Below, in pieces: positions 32,748-41,599 of a stretch of DNA of 64,000 nt. Both the position numbers and the translations under genes were made by a program. The stretch's first letter is position 1. Each line of letters begins with the position of its first letter. Source of the DNA: Desulfuromonadales bacterium (GTDB lineage: Bacteria; Desulfobacterota; Desulfuromonadia; Desulfuromonadales; BM103); assembly GCA_030145195.1 (NCBI GenBank), contig JAQYVY010000015.1, positions 1 to 64,000 on the forward strand, read 5' to 3'. Below the pieces are notes generated by a model, which saw only the letters and a list, made by a program, of their open reading frames with translations, was not told where the DNA came from and ran no database searches.

Positions 32748-33614
32748 TTAAATAATTTCATCTCGACTTTGCTTCGAACGGCGAAAGAACTCAAACAGTC
32801 GCTCATCAGAGCCACTGGCGACATCTTCCTTCAGCTCGGCAAAAAAATTTTCAAACTGCTCCATCATCTCAACCAGTGCCGCCCGGTTTGTCAAAGCGAT
32901 ATCACGCCACATGGTTGGATCGGAAGAAGCAATTCGAGTGAAATCCCGAAACCCGCCTGCCGAATAGGCAAGAATATTTTCATCGTAGCGATCATAGGCA
33001 CCAACAGCATTAACCAAAGCATAAGCCACCATATGAGGCAAATGACTGATCGCAGCCAGCACGCGGTCATGTTTCTCCACGGCCATAATCTCCACCTGGC
33101 TACCAACGATCTGCCACATCTGACGAATTTTTTCGAGGGCCACCTCAGCGGTGCGTTCGGTCGGTGTCAGAATACAGCGTCGTTGCTGATATAGGGTTGC
33201 GAAGGCCGCGTCAGCCCCACTGTTCTCAGTGCCTGCAATCGGATGACCGGGAACAAAATGGACATCGTCTCGCAGCGACGGTTCAATGGCATCGATCACG
33301 GCCTGCTTGACACTGCCACCGTCAGTCAGGATAGCTCCTGGCTTAAGATGCGGCATCGCCTGTTGCGACACCGAGCCCAGAGACTGCACCGGCGTCGCCA
33401 AAAAAACCACATCCGCATCGGCAACGCCTTTCGCCAAGTCCTGGGTAAAAGCATCGACGACGCCAAGCTCGAGGGCTTTTTCAAGGTTCGACAAGCCCCG
33501 GCCGATACCGACAACCTGCCCGACCACACCGGCGGCCTTCAGCCCCAGAGCTAACGAGCCACCAATCAGACCAACGCCCACAACTGCCAGTTTATCTATA
33601 TAAAAATCATTCAT
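32748..33614 (-). CDS. tyrA: Prephenate dehydrogenase
   Basis: NAD(P)-dependent oxidative decarboxylation of prephenate in tyrosine synthesis. Rossmann motif AVVGVGLIGGSLALGLKAAG (~10-29), VFLATPVQSL, HFVPGHPIAGTENSGADAAF and the catalytic His in AISHLPHMVAYAL. Monofunctional, 288 aa. Followed 11 bp later by aroA and preceded by pheA, from which ~180 bp of repeat-derived DNA separates it. Confidence 0.94.
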   Translation of the reverse strand: MNDFYIDKLAVVGVGLIGGSLALGLKAAGVVGQVVGIGRGLSNLEKALELGVVDAFTQDLAKGVADADVVFLATPVQSLGSVSQQAMPHLKPGAILTDGGSVKQAVIDAIEPSLRDDVHFVPGHPIAGTENSGADAAFATLYQQRRCILTPTERTAEVALEKIRQMWQIVGSQVEIMAVEKHDRVLAAISHLPHMVAYALVNAVGAYDRYDENILAYSAGGFRDFTRIASSDPTMWRDIALTNRAALVEMMEQFENFFAELKEDVASGSDERLFEFFRRSKQSRDEII

Positions 33615-33639
33615 AGTTATTTAATTTTGAGGGTTACGA

Positions 33640-33785
33640 TCCAAAACAAAGTTAATTCTACGGCAAAGAGAACCAGACCAAGGACAAAACAGTTAACGCA
33701 AAGGGTAAAACTTCATTCTTTAATCGTTGGTCTTTTTTGCGTACTTTCCTTTTGTATCTTTGATCTTTGTCGCTTTGCGTTAAAT
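33640..33785. repeat. Repeat remnant between pheA and tyrA
   Basis: Contains AACGCAAAGGGTAAAAC .. TTTGCGTACTTTCC .. GTCGCTTTGCGTTAAATG, an inverted pair of the AACGCAAAG/CTTTGCGTT family. It interrupts an otherwise tight aromatic biosynthesis run. Confidence 0.65.
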
Positions 33786-33795
33786 GCTGGCAGTC

Positions 33796-34872
33796 TCACT
33801 TCCGTGCTCGCGGGTATGACCCGAGCACCTTGAGGAACTGGCAGTATTTGCGCAACTCTTCGATCGCTTCTGCGATCTCAGGGTCCTGGATATGCCCTTC
33901 CATATCGAGGAAGAAAATATATTCCCAAGCCTTGCCCTTCATCGGCCGGCTCTCAATCTTGGCAAGGTTGATGTCACGCTTACTGAACGGCTCAAGCATA
34001 TTGTAGAGCACCCCAGCCTGGTCCTTGACGCTGAACATGATTGAGGTTTTGTCCTTACCGCTCGGGCCCTGCATCTCGTTACCAATCACCAGGAATCGCG
34101 TGAAGTTATTCGAATTGTCCTCAATCTTGTGCTTGACTACCCGTAGTCCGTAAAGCGTGGCGGCGGTTTCGCTGGCAATCGCGGCGGCGCTGGCATCTTC
34201 CGCAACCTGCTGAGCGGCATTGGCCGTACTGGAAGAATCGACCACCGGCAGGTCGGGCAGATTGTCTTCAAGCCATGAGCGGCACTGGGCAATGGCCTGT
34301 GGATGAGAAATGACTTTACGCACATCCTCGATCTGTCCAGAAAGATTCAGCAGATCATGTGAGATCGACAACATAATCTCAGCAATAATTTTGAGGTCGG
34401 ACGACATAAACATATCGAGCGTATGAGACACCACACCTTCGTTGGAATTCTCAACCGGGACCACCCCATAACTCGCTCGTCCACGACTCACTTCATCGAA
34501 GATCGAGGGGATACTCTTAAGAGGGACCAGCTGCGCTGAAAAACCGAACTGCTGCATCGACGCGACGTGAGTATAAGTCGCCTGCGGGCCGAGGAAAGCA
34601 ACCTTGAGGGGCTGTTCAAGCGAAAGAGATGCGGAGATGACCTCGCGAAAAACCCGCTTTATCCCTTCTTCCGGAAAAGGTCCGGTGCTTTTGCTGAGCA
34701 GACGTTCGTAAATGGCCTTCTCGCGACTCGGCACATAATACTCACCCTGCTTCTCGTTTTTAGACTTACCGACCGCGATAACCACCTCGGCACGGCGATT
34801 CAAGAGATCAAGAATCTGGTCATCAAGGCTATCAATTTGCCGTCGCAAATCTTGCAGATTTATTTCGTTCAC
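33796..34872 (-). CDS. pheA: Chorismate mutase / prephenate dehydratase (P-protein)
   Basis: Bifunctional phenylalanine-pathway enzyme. The start is placed at a GTG giving MNEINLQDLRRQIDSLDDQI, with AAAGGA 8 nt upstream; an ATG at 34935 overlaps the predicted promoter -35/-10 and is rejected. Residues ~1-85 form the AroQ chorismate mutase, ~95-270 the dehydratase (VAFLGPQATYTHVASMQQFG, VPVENSNEGVVSHTLDMF, NNFTRFLVIG), and the C-terminus is an ACT regulatory domain (KTSIMFSVKDQAGVLYNMLE, KIESRPMKGKAWEYIFFLD), so feedback control by phenylalanine is likely. 358 aa. Confidence 0.94.
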   Translation of the reverse strand: MNEINLQDLRRQIDSLDDQILDLLNRRAEVVIAVGKSKNEKQGEYYVPSREKAIYERLLSKSTGPFPEEGIKRVFREVISASLSLEQPLKVAFLGPQATYTHVASMQQFGFSAQLVPLKSIPSIFDEVSRGRASYGVVPVENSNEGVVSHTLDMFMSSDLKIIAEIMLSISHDLLNLSGQIEDVRKVISHPQAIAQCRSWLEDNLPDLPVVDSSSTANAAQQVAEDASAAAIASETAATLYGLRVVKHKIEDNSNNFTRFLVIGNEMQGPSGKDKTSIMFSVKDQAGVLYNMLEPFSKRDINLAKIESRPMKGKAWEYIFFLDMEGHIQDPEIAEAIEELRKYCQFLKVLGSYPRARK

Positions 34873-34906
34873 GAGATCGGTCCTTTCCTGTATTTCGGGA
34901 ATTGTG

Positions 34907-34935
34907 AATTTATCCCATGAGTCATTAAAATGCAA
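34907..34935 (-). promoter_or_regulatory. Promoter of the pheA-tyrA-aroA run
   Basis: Minus strand TTGCAT (34930-34935), 17-bp spacer, TAAATT (34907-34912), about 25 nt ahead of the AAAGGA-GTG start of pheA. Confidence 0.55.
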
Positions 34936-34958
34936 GCAGTCGCGACCAGCAACAATCC

Positions 34959-34987
34959 TTGACCAACGACGGCGGTACAGCTAAACT
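34959..34987 (+). promoter_or_regulatory. Promoter of the aminotransferase gene
   Basis: TTGACC (34959-34964), 17-bp spacer, TAAACT (34982-34987). Divergent from the pheA promoter only 24 bp away, so the two may share regulation. Confidence 0.55.
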
Positions 34988-35037
34988 CCCAACTCAGTTT
35001 TTCTGAGCTAACAATGCTATTTTCAAGGAATTCATCA

Positions 35038-36225
35038 ATGACAGTTTCTATAAAGGTTCGTACCGCCATCGAGCGTTCTTCCTGGATTCGCCGCATGTTC
35101 GAAGAAGGGGCTGCTCTAATCGCCGAGCATGGCGCAGAGAACATTTTCGACTTCACCCTCGGCAATCCGTCGGTGGAGCCACCGGCAGCATTTCATCGTG
35201 AATTACGGCGTCTTGCTAATCAGCCTGACATCGGCATGCATCGCTACATGAACAACGCTGGCTACGAAGAGACTCGAACTGCGGTTGCTGAACACCTGGC
35301 AAAGAGCTCTGATGTCCCGGTCAACGCCAGTCATATCATTATGACTTGTGGCGCTGGTGGTGCGCTTAATGTCGTCTTGAAAACAATCCTCAATCCCAAC
35401 GAGGAAGTGATTATTCTGACGCCTTTTTTCGTCGAATATAAATTTTATGTCGACAACCACGGCGGGACAACAACTGAGGTCTGGACTGACCCGGAGACCT
35501 TCCAGCCGGACATTGACGCTATCGAGGCAGCCATTACGGAGAATACCCGGGCCTTAATCATCAATTCACCCAACAATCCAACCGGTGCAATCTACAGTGC
35601 AGAGACTCTCAAAGCTTTAGGTGAAATGCTTGAACGCAAGCAGGCCGAACTTGGTCGCAGTCTTTATGTGATTTCTGACGAGCCCTATGCGCGACTGGCT
35701 TTTGATGGCATCACCGTACCGCCTGTTTTCAAATATATCCGCAACGCCATCCTGGTGACTTCGCACTCAAAAGATCTGGCCCTGCCGGGAGAACGCATCG
35801 GTTACTTGGCAGCCAATCCGGCCATGGATGACGTTTCTCTCTTCATCGAGGGAGCCATTTTCTGCAACCGGGTGCTCGGATTTGTCAACGCCCCGGCCCT
35901 GATGCAACGACTGGTTGCGAGATTGCAACAGGAGAGCGTCGATATCAGCGAATACCAGACCAAACGCGACCTCTTGTACGATTACCTGACCGAACTCGGT
36001 TTCTCCATGGTGAAGCCTGGTGGCGGGTTCTATCTCTTCCCGAATTCACCTCTGGCTGACGATGTCGAATTCGTGCGCAGAGCCCAACAACAAAACATAC
36101 TGCTGGTGCCCGGTTCCGGCTTTGGCGCTCCCGGCTACTTCCGCATCGCTTACTGCGTTGCGATGGATGTGATTGAGCGCAGTCTGCCAGCATGGAAAAA
36201 ACTTGCAAAAGAAGTGGGGCTTTAA
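35038..36225 (+). CDS. Class I/II PLP-dependent aminotransferase
   Basis: 395-aa fold-type I aminotransferase. Start MTVSIKVRTAIERSSWIRRM, with AAGGA 8 nt upstream. NSPNNPTGAIYS (substrate and PLP contact), SDEPYARLAF and the Schiff-base lysine in TSHSKDLALPGERIGYLA are present; C-terminal arginine in FRIAYCVAMD. It resembles the AspC/AlaT subgroup found in anaerobes. Its divergence from pheA suggests a role in aromatic or aspartate transamination, an inference from position only. Confidence 0.87.
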   Translation: MTVSIKVRTAIERSSWIRRMFEEGAALIAEHGAENIFDFTLGNPSVEPPAAFHRELRRLANQPDIGMHRYMNNAGYEETRTAVAEHLAKSSDVPVNASHIIMTCGAGGALNVVLKTILNPNEEVIILTPFFVEYKFYVDNHGGTTTEVWTDPETFQPDIDAIEAAITENTRALIINSPNNPTGAIYSAETLKALGEMLERKQAELGRSLYVISDEPYARLAFDGITVPPVFKYIRNAILVTSHSKDLALPGERIGYLAANPAMDDVSLFIEGAIFCNRVLGFVNAPALMQRLVARLQQESVDISEYQTKRDLLYDYLTELGFSMVKPGGGFYLFPNSPLADDVEFVRRAQQQNILLVPGSGFGAPGYFRIAYCVAMDVIERSLPAWKKLAKEVGL

Positions 36226-36236
36226 GGACAAAACCT

Positions 36237-37049
36237 ATGCAAAAGCGCTTTCTGACCCCAATTGAAACAACCCAGGCGATTGCCGAGAGCGGTCGCCGGG
36301 TGTTGACCCAGCCCCTATCTCGCACCTGGGTTTTGAGCCTGCTGGCCGGATTTTACATCGCCTTTGGCGCCGAACTGGCCACGCTGGTCACCTCTGATGC
36401 CGCAACCCATTTCGGTCTGGGCGTCTCCCGTCTACTCGGCGGCAGCGTCTTCTCGCTCGGCCTGATGTTGGTTATCATCTGCGGAGCAGAACTTTTTACC
36501 GGTAACATCTTGTTGACCAAAGCCGCTCTGCAGGGCCAAATTCCATGGCATAAAATTGCCGAGAATTGGACGATTGTCATCCTTGGCAACCTGGTTGGCT
36601 CGCTCTTTATGGCTTGGTTGATGGTTCAATCAGAACAGTGGCAAGTGGGTCGGGTCGCGGAACATGCGGTCAATATTGCGGCAGCCAAGTGTCAACTTTC
36701 TTTCGGAGTTGCCTTAGTCCGTGGGATTCTGTGTAACTGGCTGGTCTGTCTGGCGATCTTCATGGCGGTGGCCGCTCGGGACATTCCCGGCAAGATCCTC
36801 GCGTGCTATGTGCCGATCATGGCCTTTGTCGCCAGCGGCTTCGAGCATTCCGTCGCCAACATGTACTTTATCCCAACCGGGCTGATGCTAAAAGCCGAAC
36901 TGGGGCTAAATACCCCAGGGCTTACCTGGTCTAACTTCTTTATTAGCAACCTGATTCCGGTGACCATCGGCAATATTATCGGCGGCATGATTTTCGTTGG
37001 CTTCGCCTACTGGTTTGTTTATCTCAAGGGAACACTCAGCGAGAAATAG
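36237..37049 (+). CDS. Formate/nitrite transporter (FNT) family channel
   Basis: 270-aa pentameric inner-membrane channel for formate, nitrite or hydrosulphide. Six TM segments; IAFGAELATLVTSDA, GAELFTGNILLTKAALQG (omega loop region), LVRGILCNWLVCLAIFMA, the central-pore histidine in ASGFEHSVANMYFIPTGLML and NLIPVTIGNIIGGMIFVGF. Start MQKRFLTPIE with AAGGA 8 nt upstream, 11 bp after the aminotransferase stop, so probably co-transcribed. Substrate cannot be fixed from sequence; formate fits an anaerobic metal/sulphur reducer. Confidence 0.9.
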   Translation: MQKRFLTPIETTQAIAESGRRVLTQPLSRTWVLSLLAGFYIAFGAELATLVTSDAATHFGLGVSRLLGGSVFSLGLMLVIICGAELFTGNILLTKAALQGQIPWHKIAENWTIVILGNLVGSLFMAWLMVQSEQWQVGRVAEHAVNIAAAKCQLSFGVALVRGILCNWLVCLAIFMAVAARDIPGKILACYVPIMAFVASGFEHSVANMYFIPTGLMLKAELGLNTPGLTWSNFFISNLIPVTIGNIIGGMIFVGFAYWFVYLKGTLSEK

Positions 37050-37107
37050 ATTGCTCCTGGTGCCATCCCTGAACGGGCCTGGACATTCACACCTCGCTCA
37101 TCTACCT

Positions 37108-37587
37108 CTAATGTGGTTCGGGAAAATTGAAGTAATCTGTCGTCGGTGTCACCCCGGCCGGCAATCGGGCTGGCGCGTGCACGCCTTTGGGGCCAAGGTA
37201 CCTGACGAACCGGTGGACGGCACGCAGGTCCTGTTCCGTCACCTTGAGTATTGAGCTCCAGGACATCGGCGAATCCTGACGCATCTGTCTGGCAAGAACC
37301 AGCCATTCTTCTTCTGATATATCGTTAAGCATCAATCGTAGGTTGGCGGGGTATGCCGTCCCCCAGGAACCATGGAAACCGAGGGTCCCGCCGACCAACC
37401 ATTCGTCTTCAGGGAGAAAGGCACTGCTCCCCATGTAGTCAGGAGTATGGCAATCATTGCAACCCATGATCTCAATCACATAACGACCGCGCTCGACATC
37501 AGGTGACTTCTGTTTAGATCCAACGCATCCGGAGAACTGAAGCAAAACGATCAGGAGCAAAAGCAAGACAACGCGTTTGGGATACAT
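37108..37587 (-). CDS. Monohaem c-type cytochrome lipoprotein
   Basis: 159-aa predicted lipoprotein. Start MYPKRVVLLLLLIVLLQFSGC with AGGGGG 7 nt upstream; the longer frame from 37653 is not needed. Lipobox FSGC, acylated Cys21. One haem-attachment site CNDCH (Cys43, Cys46, His47) in YVIEIMGCNDCHTPDYMG; a downstream DSPMSW Met is a candidate axial ligand. The pattern resembles monohaem cytochrome subunits of the gluconate/sorbose dehydrogenase or diheme-related type. Convergent with the FNT gene; electron partner unknown. Confidence 0.85.
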   Translation of the reverse strand: MYPKRVVLLLLLIVLLQFSGCVGSKQKSPDVERGRYVIEIMGCNDCHTPDYMGSSAFLPEDEWLVGGTLGFHGSWGTAYPANLRLMLNDISEEEWLVLARQMRQDSPMSWSSILKVTEQDLRAVHRFVRYLGPKGVHAPARLPAGVTPTTDYFNFPEPH

Positions 37588-37718
37588 CGAATTCCCCCTA
37601 GTGAGACAATCGAGTGAGACGTGACAAAGCAATAATTCAGACGCGCTCTTCATAGCTATAATAGAGACACTCAGGAAGCAGAGCCTCGGGTGTTGGCACT
37701 GGTTATAAGTGACACTTT

Positions 37719-38057
37719 CTACTCAGAGGCTTTCAAAAGTTCGGAATCGAATTCATTGTCTTCCTTCTCTTCGTAACCAACGGTGCACTGGAAACTTGAC
37801 GGCACCGTGCGAGCCGTCGTCAAGCTGACGTTCAGACGATCCTTACTCCACTCACGGCGAAACAGGTCTTCATAAAATCCCGGATTTGCCCGAAGGTCAG
37901 AAAACATCTCATGGAGAGACTTGTCGAAGTGCTGAGCTAAAACCTCGACCCAGTTTTCAACATCAATTCTGGCGACTATGTTCTTACGCAAGCTGATTCT
38001 GCAATAGCCTTGCTTGGCAAGAGCCTCCCCAATGACAATCATTCTTTTCTTGGCCAC
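37719..38057 (-). CDS. Hypothetical 112-aa protein
   Basis: I do not recognise this family. GTG start with AAGGA 8 nt upstream. Soluble, mixed charge: KKRMIVIGEALAKQGYCRIS, a helical middle (VENWVEVLAQHFDKSLHEMF), then FQCTVGYEEKEDNEFDSEL. No signal or TM segment. The predicted beta-alpha start suggests a small regulatory or binding protein. Flanked by the cytochrome and recJ genes in the same direction but with spacing of ~65 and ~130 bp. Confidence 0.65.
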   Translation of the reverse strand: MAKKRMIVIGEALAKQGYCRISLRKNIVARIDVENWVEVLAQHFDKSLHEMFSDLRANPGFYEDLFRREWSKDRLNVSLTTARTVPSSFQCTVGYEEKEDNEFDSELLKASE

Positions 38058-38186
38058 TGTTACATTCCTTTCGCCCCTCGTGAGTCAAAACTGACAAGGG
38101 AGTGTTTATTTATTTTGACCGGCGGAGGCTGGAATCAATCGCTCGCGCTCTTCTGAATCATTGCGATGATTGGCCGTGCCCGTCGC

Positions 38187-39914
38187 TTACTTCCTGCTAC
38201 TCAGTTTAACATCCTTGATCCGCAACTGCACCGACTCGCGATTTTTGTAGAGATTAATCTGTGGGCTCACCAATAAGTCAATTTCGCCCTGAAACTCATC
38301 ACGCCGTTCGGCCATACCAAAAGCGATGGCAGGATGGCTGAAAGCTCCCTGGCAAGCGGTAAAACGCAGATGTTTGTCACCCAACGTTTGGACCTGCATC
38401 GCTCGCACTGATTCAACAACCAGCAACGGCTCAGGATTTCCCATGCCAAAAGGTGCCAGTTGTTCCAACTCACGCAGCGTAGCGAGATCAATATCCTCGA
38501 GCAGGACGACACCATCATGCCGCAATTTCGGGGTCAGATCGTCAACTGACAACTGGAGTCTGGCTTCGGCTTCCAGGGCCGCGGCAAAAGCGTCCAGTCG
38601 ATCTACGCTCAGGCTCAACCCGGCTGCCATCTCATGGCCGCCAAAAGAACTCAATTGTTCGGTACAGGCCTGTAAGCCCAGGTAAAGATGAAAACCTCGA
38701 ATCGAGCGACAGGAGCCTTTGCCGGAGTCACCATCCATAGCCACCAGGACTGTCGGTCGATAATAATGATCGACCAAACGGCTGGCGACAATGCCAATCA
38801 CACCGGGATGCCAGCCTTCCTCTGCGAGAATAATCGCATGGGTATGTTCAGCGGGCAATTCAGCAACAGCGGCTTCCGCCTGACGCAGCGTCTGTGCTTC
38901 AAGTTCCCGGCGTTCTAGATTACACTGATCCAGATGTCGTGCCGTGGTCAAGGCTCGCACCATGTCCTGCTCCAGCAACAAGTCCACACCACGTCCGGCA
39001 TCTTCCATCCGCCCGACGGCGTTAAGCCGCGGGGCCAGTTGATAACCAACCACGCCGCACGTAACAGCCTTGACTGCCGCAACCTGCTTCAGTGCTTTGA
39101 TCCCAACTCTTTGGCCACTTTCGATCAAAGCCAAACCACCTCGCGTCAAGATGCGGTTGACTCCCTGCAGAGGGACCAGATCGGCAATTGTTCCCAAGGC
39201 AACCAAATCAAGAAGACGTCGTAAATCAGGTTCGGTTCGTTCTTCAAACCAACCGCAATCCCGTAACCGCTTGCGCAGCGCAACCAACAAAAAAAAGGCC
39301 ACCCCGACTCCAGCCAGATCACGAAAAGGAAATTTCGACTCTTGCCGTTGTGGATTAACCACAGCCAGAGCTGTCGGCAGCGACTCCGGAGGTTGGTGGT
39401 GATCAGTAATAATCAGATCAAGGCCACACTCACGGGCAATCAGGGCTTCTTTGTGGGCAGAGACACCACAATCAACCGAAACAACGACCCGCGTTCCCAG
39501 CTCTGCAGCCGTTCGCAAGGCTTCAGCGGAGAGGCCATAGCCATCCCGCAAACGCAGCGGGATATGAAAAGCTAGGTTCGGCGCGCCCATGGCGCGAAAA
39601 CCTTCCAGCAAAACAGCCGTGCCCGTGATGCCGTCAACATCGTAATCACCGTGGACTTCGATCCGTTCCTCTCCTGCTAAAGCTTGTTGAAGTCGATCAA
39701 CAGCCAGGCTCATGTCGGGTAGCAGGAAAGGATCAGGCAGATCAGCCAGACGCGCCGCAAGAAACTTGGGGGCATCATCGGCAGCCATTCCACGGCTGAT
39801 TAGAATCTGGGCCACCAGTGAGGAAAGGCCAAGGTCCTGTCGATAAGAGAAGAAATCTGCGGCATCGGGGGTCGCACTGCGTGGCACCCAGAGACGTTCG
39901 CTTACGGGTTCCAC
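38187..39914 (-). CDS. recJ: Single-stranded-DNA-specific exonuclease RecJ
   Basis: 5'-3' ssDNA exonuclease in recombination and mismatch repair. DHH-domain motifs: VHGDYDVDGITGTAVL (motif I), VSVDCGVSAH, LIITDHHQPPE (motif III, DHH), PRLNAVGRMEDAGRGVDLLL; the DHHA1 GGHEMAAGLSL motif and a C-terminal OB fold follow. 575 aa, normal. The start is a GTG that overlaps the end of the upstream beta-helix lipoprotein gene by 13 nt. Confidence 0.94.
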   Translation of the reverse strand: MEPVSERLWVPRSATPDAADFFSYRQDLGLSSLVAQILISRGMAADDAPKFLAARLADLPDPFLLPDMSLAVDRLQQALAGEERIEVHGDYDVDGITGTAVLLEGFRAMGAPNLAFHIPLRLRDGYGLSAEALRTAAELGTRVVVSVDCGVSAHKEALIARECGLDLIITDHHQPPESLPTALAVVNPQRQESKFPFRDLAGVGVAFFLLVALRKRLRDCGWFEERTEPDLRRLLDLVALGTIADLVPLQGVNRILTRGGLALIESGQRVGIKALKQVAAVKAVTCGVVGYQLAPRLNAVGRMEDAGRGVDLLLEQDMVRALTTARHLDQCNLERRELEAQTLRQAEAAVAELPAEHTHAIILAEEGWHPGVIGIVASRLVDHYYRPTVLVAMDGDSGKGSCRSIRGFHLYLGLQACTEQLSSFGGHEMAAGLSLSVDRLDAFAAALEAEARLQLSVDDLTPKLRHDGVVLLEDIDLATLRELEQLAPFGMGNPEPLLVVESVRAMQVQTLGDKHLRFTACQGAFSHPAIAFGMAERRDEFQGEIDLLVSPQINLYKNRESVQLRIKDVKLSSRK

Positions 39915-40783
39915 GACAGACCAACCTGAGGAGTGGGTTTATTCAGAAAAGGTTCGATCATCGCCCGTCCCAAATAAGAACTGCGGCGACCGTCATAAAT
40001 CAGAGTCGCCATTGGTTGTACATCAGTCTGCCACCAGAAATTTCGGAACAGGTTGACATCTTTCGGAACCTCTTCGCCGAAGACGACATGATACTCTTCA
40101 GGCTCGCCAAAAGAATTGTTCTCGATGTGATAATCACGGGGATGCGAGGTCACGAATAGGTTGACGCTATTATTCAAAAATTCGTTTTGGCAGATGACCG
40201 GAGCCCCTAAATGGAAACGAATGCCAGTATGATTGTTGCGCAACAAATTGTGTTCAATAAGAATTTCCGAATCATTGAAACGAATACCGACCAGATTGTC
40301 TTCAAAAACCGACTGTTCAATATAAACAGCGGAATCCCAACTGTGCACGGCACTGTCGGCCTGACGAAACATACAATATTCAAACACAGCTTCCTGGCTT
40401 CCTACCAGATTGATCGCACCCCAGAAGCCAGCAGGAGCCGAGGGATCAGCAGCCGCGAACAAAATCGGCTCAAGAGGTGTCCCGACAGCATGGATCTGGC
40501 CTTTGATAATCAGCTCACTGCCGGGGAAATGCGGATGATCAACCCAACCTCTGTTACCAGTCTCAGGCGCCATAAAAAGCACTCTGGTGCCAGGCAGAAT
40601 AGTCAGCTTGACGTCCTCTTCCAAGACCACATCACCAGCAACAAAGACATCACCCTGCCACACCAGATCACCATGCAGAACGCCACTGACAATCTTTTTC
40701 TTGTCAGTCAGACAACCGACAAGGAGCAGGCAGAGGAGACCAGGAATCAGATATCGTAAGGGTGTGAGGTAAAAACTATACAT
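39902..40783 (-). CDS. Right-handed beta-helix lipoprotein
   Basis: 293-aa predicted lipoprotein; signal MYSFYLTPLRYLIPGLLCLL with lipobox LLVGC (Cys24). The mature part shows repeated beta-helix rungs of the PbH1/NosD type (GDLVWQGDVFVAGDVVLEED, AVFEYCMFRQADSAVHSWDS, VYIEQSVFEDNLVGIRFNDS, ILIEHNLLRNNHTGIRFHLG). Such folds occur in polysaccharide-active and surface proteins; no catalytic residues can be assigned. Its 3' end overlaps the recJ start, so it may be co-transcribed with recJ though functions look unrelated. Confidence 0.8.
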   Translation of the reverse strand: MYSFYLTPLRYLIPGLLCLLLVGCLTDKKKIVSGVLHGDLVWQGDVFVAGDVVLEEDVKLTILPGTRVLFMAPETGNRGWVDHPHFPGSELIIKGQIHAVGTPLEPILFAAADPSAPAGFWGAINLVGSQEAVFEYCMFRQADSAVHSWDSAVYIEQSVFEDNLVGIRFNDSEILIEHNLLRNNHTGIRFHLGAPVICQNEFLNNSVNLFVTSHPRDYHIENNSFGEPEEYHVVFGEEVPKDVNLFRNFWWQTDVQPMATLIYDGRRSSYLGRAMIEPFLNKPTPQVGLSWNP

Positions 40784-40834
40784 GGTGCCTATCCCAAAAA
40801 ACTACGCACAAACCCCAATAAAATTCAACCGATG

Positions 40835-40935
40835 AGCCACAAAGAACGCAGAGGAAAAGTGACTATTTAAGGGAGTCCTGGCTCAGACATGAACAATAGC
40901 CTCTGTGTCTCAGCACCTCTGCGTTAATAAATTGC
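40835..40935. repeat. Short dispersed repeat with inverted ends
   Basis: GAGCCACAAAGAACGCAGAGGAAAA at left and CTCTGTGTCTCAGCACCTCTGCGTTAA at right: inverted ends of the AACGCAGAG family. Confidence 0.6.
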
Positions 40936-40971
40936 TGAAACTGTTTTTGCCTTTATTTAACTCATGGGTAC

Positions 40972-41008
40972 GAAAAAAAATCGGGCCGGTTGCATGCGCC
41001 GGCCCGAT
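40972..41008 (-). terminator. Terminator of the Sec/queuosine operon
   Basis: Minus strand: ATCGGGCCGG stem (40999-41008 with 40980-40989), 9-nt loop, then a run of eight T (40972-40980). Located 22 bp after the TPR gene. Confidence 0.9.
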
Positions 41009-41029
41009 CTGAATATTTCTTTTCGACGT

Positions 41030-41599
41030 TTACTTCGCCACGGGTGGATGCGTTTTCAAAAACTCCAGATCCTGACGTACCCGGTCAGAACCTGGCCCGG
41101 ACGGATTAACCTCTAAAAAACGCGTCCAAACTTCTTGAGCTTTGGCGAAGTCCTGTAAGTCATATCGATAAACAACCCCCAGGTTGTAAAGACTGGTAGC
41201 ATGAGTCGGAGCTATTTCATTAGCTTTTGAAAAGTTGGCGATAGCCCGATCAAACCACCCCAGGCGCTTAAACATAACGCCCTGATCAGTGAGGACATCA
41301 GGGGAATTCGGCTGAAGTGCCAGAGCCTTGTCATAGGCCTCGATCGCATCCATAAATTGGTTGCCGTCAAAATACTCGTTGCCAAGAGCAACCCAGGCCT
41401 GGAAATTACCCGGATCAACAGAGACAATTTTCTTCAGCTCATTAAGCTTCTGCTGCAAATTTATCGACGGTGCCTGAGCAGCCGGTGGGGCCGAAGCCGA
41501 GACCTTGACTGCAGGGTCAGATTTTTGACCGACCAGAAGCCCGATGATGAAACCTGCCACCAGAGTGACAATTGCTATCAATAAGGTTTCTTTTTTCAT
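41030..41599 (-). CDS. Membrane-anchored TPR protein in the sec operon
   Basis: 189 aa: N-terminal TM anchor (LIAIVTLVAGFIIGLLVGQ), a low-complexity Ala/Pro linker (ASAPPAAQAPS), then about three TPR units (AWVALGNEYFDGNQFMDAIE, DVLTDQGVMFKRLGWFDRAI, SLYNLGVVYRYDLQDFAKAQ). The ATG overlaps the secF stop by one base (TAATG), so it is coupled to secF. A periplasmic helper of export is a reasonable inference; I know no characterised function for it. Confidence 0.85.
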   Translation of the reverse strand: MKKETLLIAIVTLVAGFIIGLLVGQKSDPAVKVSASAPPAAQAPSINLQQKLNELKKIVSVDPGNFQAWVALGNEYFDGNQFMDAIEAYDKALALQPNSPDVLTDQGVMFKRLGWFDRAIANFSKANEIAPTHATSLYNLGVVYRYDLQDFAKAQEVWTRFLEVNPSGPGSDRVRQDLEFLKTHPPVAK

